Positions 5,232 to 6,536 of a DNA stretch of 6,536 bases are shown here, piece after piece. How positions within the stretch are numbered: the first letter of the stretch is position 1; each line of letters starts with the position of its first letter. Position numbers and translations under genes: made by a program. The notes below the pieces were generated by a model. The model ran no database searches. It had not been told where the DNA came from and worked only from the letters and a program-made list of their open reading frames with translations. Source of the stretch: Chloroflexota bacterium (GTDB lineage: Bacteria > Chloroflexota > Dehalococcoidia > Dehalococcoidales > JAHJRU01); contig JAHJRU010000020.1 of NCBI GenBank assembly GCA_018830745.1, forward strand, positions 1-6,536. Direction: 5' to 3'.

Positions 5232-6536
5232 TCATCCCAATTCAATAATCTTCTCTCACCCGTTATCGATTGTATGTCGGTGATGTCCTGGCTTACCTCC
5301 AGAGTCCCGCGATATATGTCCTCATCGTCCCGCACGGCGAAATAGCGGATGTATATAAGCCTGCCGCTCATTTGAATCCAGAATTCAGCCTTGTCCTTCG
5401 TGCCGTTCTTAAAATCATCAACGATTCGGCTGACCGTGTCCAGGCTCTTTGCCGGGTGGCACTGATGGACTTTTCTGCCAATAATGCCGGGGCTTCTGGG
5501 GAAAATTCGCTCTTTCCCGGCGGAGAAATATCGTGCCTCATCGTTTTCGTCCACAAAGGTCAAATCCACCGGCAGGTGCTTCAGTATAAGGTTGACCTGG
5601 TTCAAGGTTATCAGCCCGGTATCCAGACTGAGCCGGCCAGCGTCCTTTCCTGCTTTGTCGGCATCGGCAGCGGGTTCTGCAACGGCTGTCGCCTTCAACC
5701 AATCTACCGCAGGTGCTGCAAAGGCGTACCCGATATCGCTCTCGCCATTTCTAATATCAACCCATTCAGACTGGTCAAGCAAATCAAGGGAGAGCGGAAA
5801 GAGGATGTGGTTCTCCTTGAAGACCATGTCCACGATTGCCTGGGTACATTCCTGCCCATTATCGAGAAAGGCACTAATATCCTGGCTTTCAAAAGCCTCC
5901 CGGGTCTTTTTCAGCTTGACCCGAATGTCGTCGTGAACGCTCCACATGACCTGTGGCGGACCAGTAATCTCATGCTTCTCAAGGAAGGGGAAGAGCTGGT
6001 TTTCCTTACGCTGATAATGTATTTCCACCCTGGAGAGCTTGTCCAATGCCTCCTGCAGAGGCTGTTTCAGCTCGTTGAGTTTTGCCGGCGTGCTATCTAT
6101 CTGCAGTTGCTCGAACAGCAGGTCCATATCGCCGACCGTATTTGTAAATATCTTGTTTTCCTCCATGAACGTATGGACCGGGTGGCCCTCCGGGGTAACG
6201 GGGACATCTTTGGCATCCAGCGCCTGCTTAAAAACGGCTACATGCAGGTCAGACAGCTTCCGCACTTCCTCCACCGGCATTCCCTCCCTGATGATCTGCT
6301 CTTCCATGGCCACTATCTCGGTCGGCTCCACGTCGGTGATTAACTCATCGAAGCGTTTCTTCACGTCCTCGAACGGCACCCCTTGATGCAGGTCTATGAT
6401 TATCTGTTTCAGTTTGACCGTTTTCTCGTCGCTGGCGGAAACCACGCCCTTTTTCCCTACTCCAACCTCTGCGCCCTCGCCGGTACGGTTCTCTATCTCG
6501 GCGGCGATGTCCTTAAGGAGAGTATCCAGGGCAACC
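5228..6536 (-). CDS. DUF1858/DUF438/hemerythrin/PAS multidomain protein, 5' end outside the window
   Basis: The frame is open to the right edge, so the start lies outside; 435 residues are visible. A GTG at 6445 is not taken as the start because sensible coding continues upstream (VALDTLLKDIAAEIEN), resembling the end of a DUF1858 domain. Residues about 40-105 are DUF438 (KLKQIIIDLHQGV...). Next is a hemerythrin-like four-helix domain with the expected ligands: HPVHTFMEEN, HYQRKENQLFPFLEKHE, WSVHDDI and KENHILFP. A linker rich in Ala and Asp follows, then a PAS domain (HQCHPAKS, AEFWIQMSGRLIYIRYFAVRD, TLEVSQDIT) to the end. The hemerythrin part should bind a di-iron centre and sense or carry O2 or NO; the PAS part may bind a cofactor or partner. 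No output domain is visible in this part. It is upstream of, and probably separate from, the tRNA-Thr/tuf operon; no terminator was seen after it. Confidence 0.9.
   Translation of the reverse strand, partial: VALDTLLKDIAAEIENRTGEGAEVGVGKKGVVSASDEKTVKLKQIIIDLHQGVPFEDVKKRFDELITDVEPTEIVAMEEQIIREGMPVEEVRKLSDLHVAVFKQALDAKDVPVTPEGHPVHTFMEENKIFTNTVGDMDLLFEQLQIDSTPAKLNELKQPLQEALDKLSRVEIHYQRKENQLFPFLEKHEITGPPQVMWSVHDDIRVKLKKTREAFESQDISAFLDNGQECTQAIVDMVFKENHILFPLSLDLLDQSEWVDIRNGESDIGYAFAAPAVDWLKATAVAEPAADADKAGKDAGRLSLDTGLITLNQVNLILKHLPVDLTFVDENDEARYFSAGKERIFPRSPGIIGRKVHQCHPAKSLDTVSRIVDDFKNGTKDKAEFWIQMSGRLIYIRYFAVRDDEDIYRGTLEVSQDITDIQSITGERRLLNWDD

Noticed and set aside
5270..6343. 357-codon plus-strand frame opposite the hemerythrin/PAS gene
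   Set aside because: Shadow frame; the minus strand has the DUF438, hemerythrin and PAS motifs.

Overview
The window looks like chromosomal DNA of a bacterium, most likely from the Chloroflexota and possibly Dehalococcoidia-like. The pointers are a cysteine-rich insert in EF-Tu, a DUF1858/DUF438/hemerythrin/PAS protein, and a bacterial relative of the archaeal HMG-CoA synthase/DUF35/thiolase gene set. This placement is inference from remembered family features, not from a search. All intact genes are on the minus strand, so the window is best read from high to low coordinates.

Region by region: 6536-5228 is the 3' part of a gene for a multidomain iron/redox sensor-type protein, cut by the window edge. 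Positions 5227-5014 are a short spacer. It holds a plus-strand reading frame that looks like the N-terminal stub of a tyrosine recombinase, plus two good sigma70-type promoters facing left. Positions 5013-4941 are tRNA-Thr(GGT). From 4920 to 1522 there is a tight translation and secretion cluster: tuf (EF-Tu), rpmG (L33), secE, nusG, rplK (L11) and rplA (L1).

The usual next genes, rplJ and rplL, are absent. Instead, 32 bases after rplA, the same strand continues with an HMG-CoA-synthase-like protein fused to a zinc-ribbon/OB-fold (DUF35) domain (1489-77). This is followed by the first 19 codons of a thiolase (58-1, cut by the edge). No terminator was seen between tRNA-Thr and the left edge, so all of this may be one transcript.

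How the genes work together: tRNA-Thr and EF-Tu serve aminoacyl-tRNA delivery; L33, L11 and L1 are 50S ribosome proteins; NusG links RNA polymerase to Rho or ribosomes; SecE is part of the SecYEG channel. The synthase-like/DUF35 protein and the thiolase probably form a CoA-ester complex. By motif comparison, however, the synthase-like domain has lost the catalytic Glu, Cys and His of HMG-CoA synthase, so its role is probably not ordinary HMG-CoA synthesis.

The most interesting points are this degenerate but well-kept synthase/DUF35 fusion at the ribosomal operon's end, and a 15-base segment in the tuf leader that is complementary at 14 positions to the D-loop/anticodon part of tRNA-Thr.
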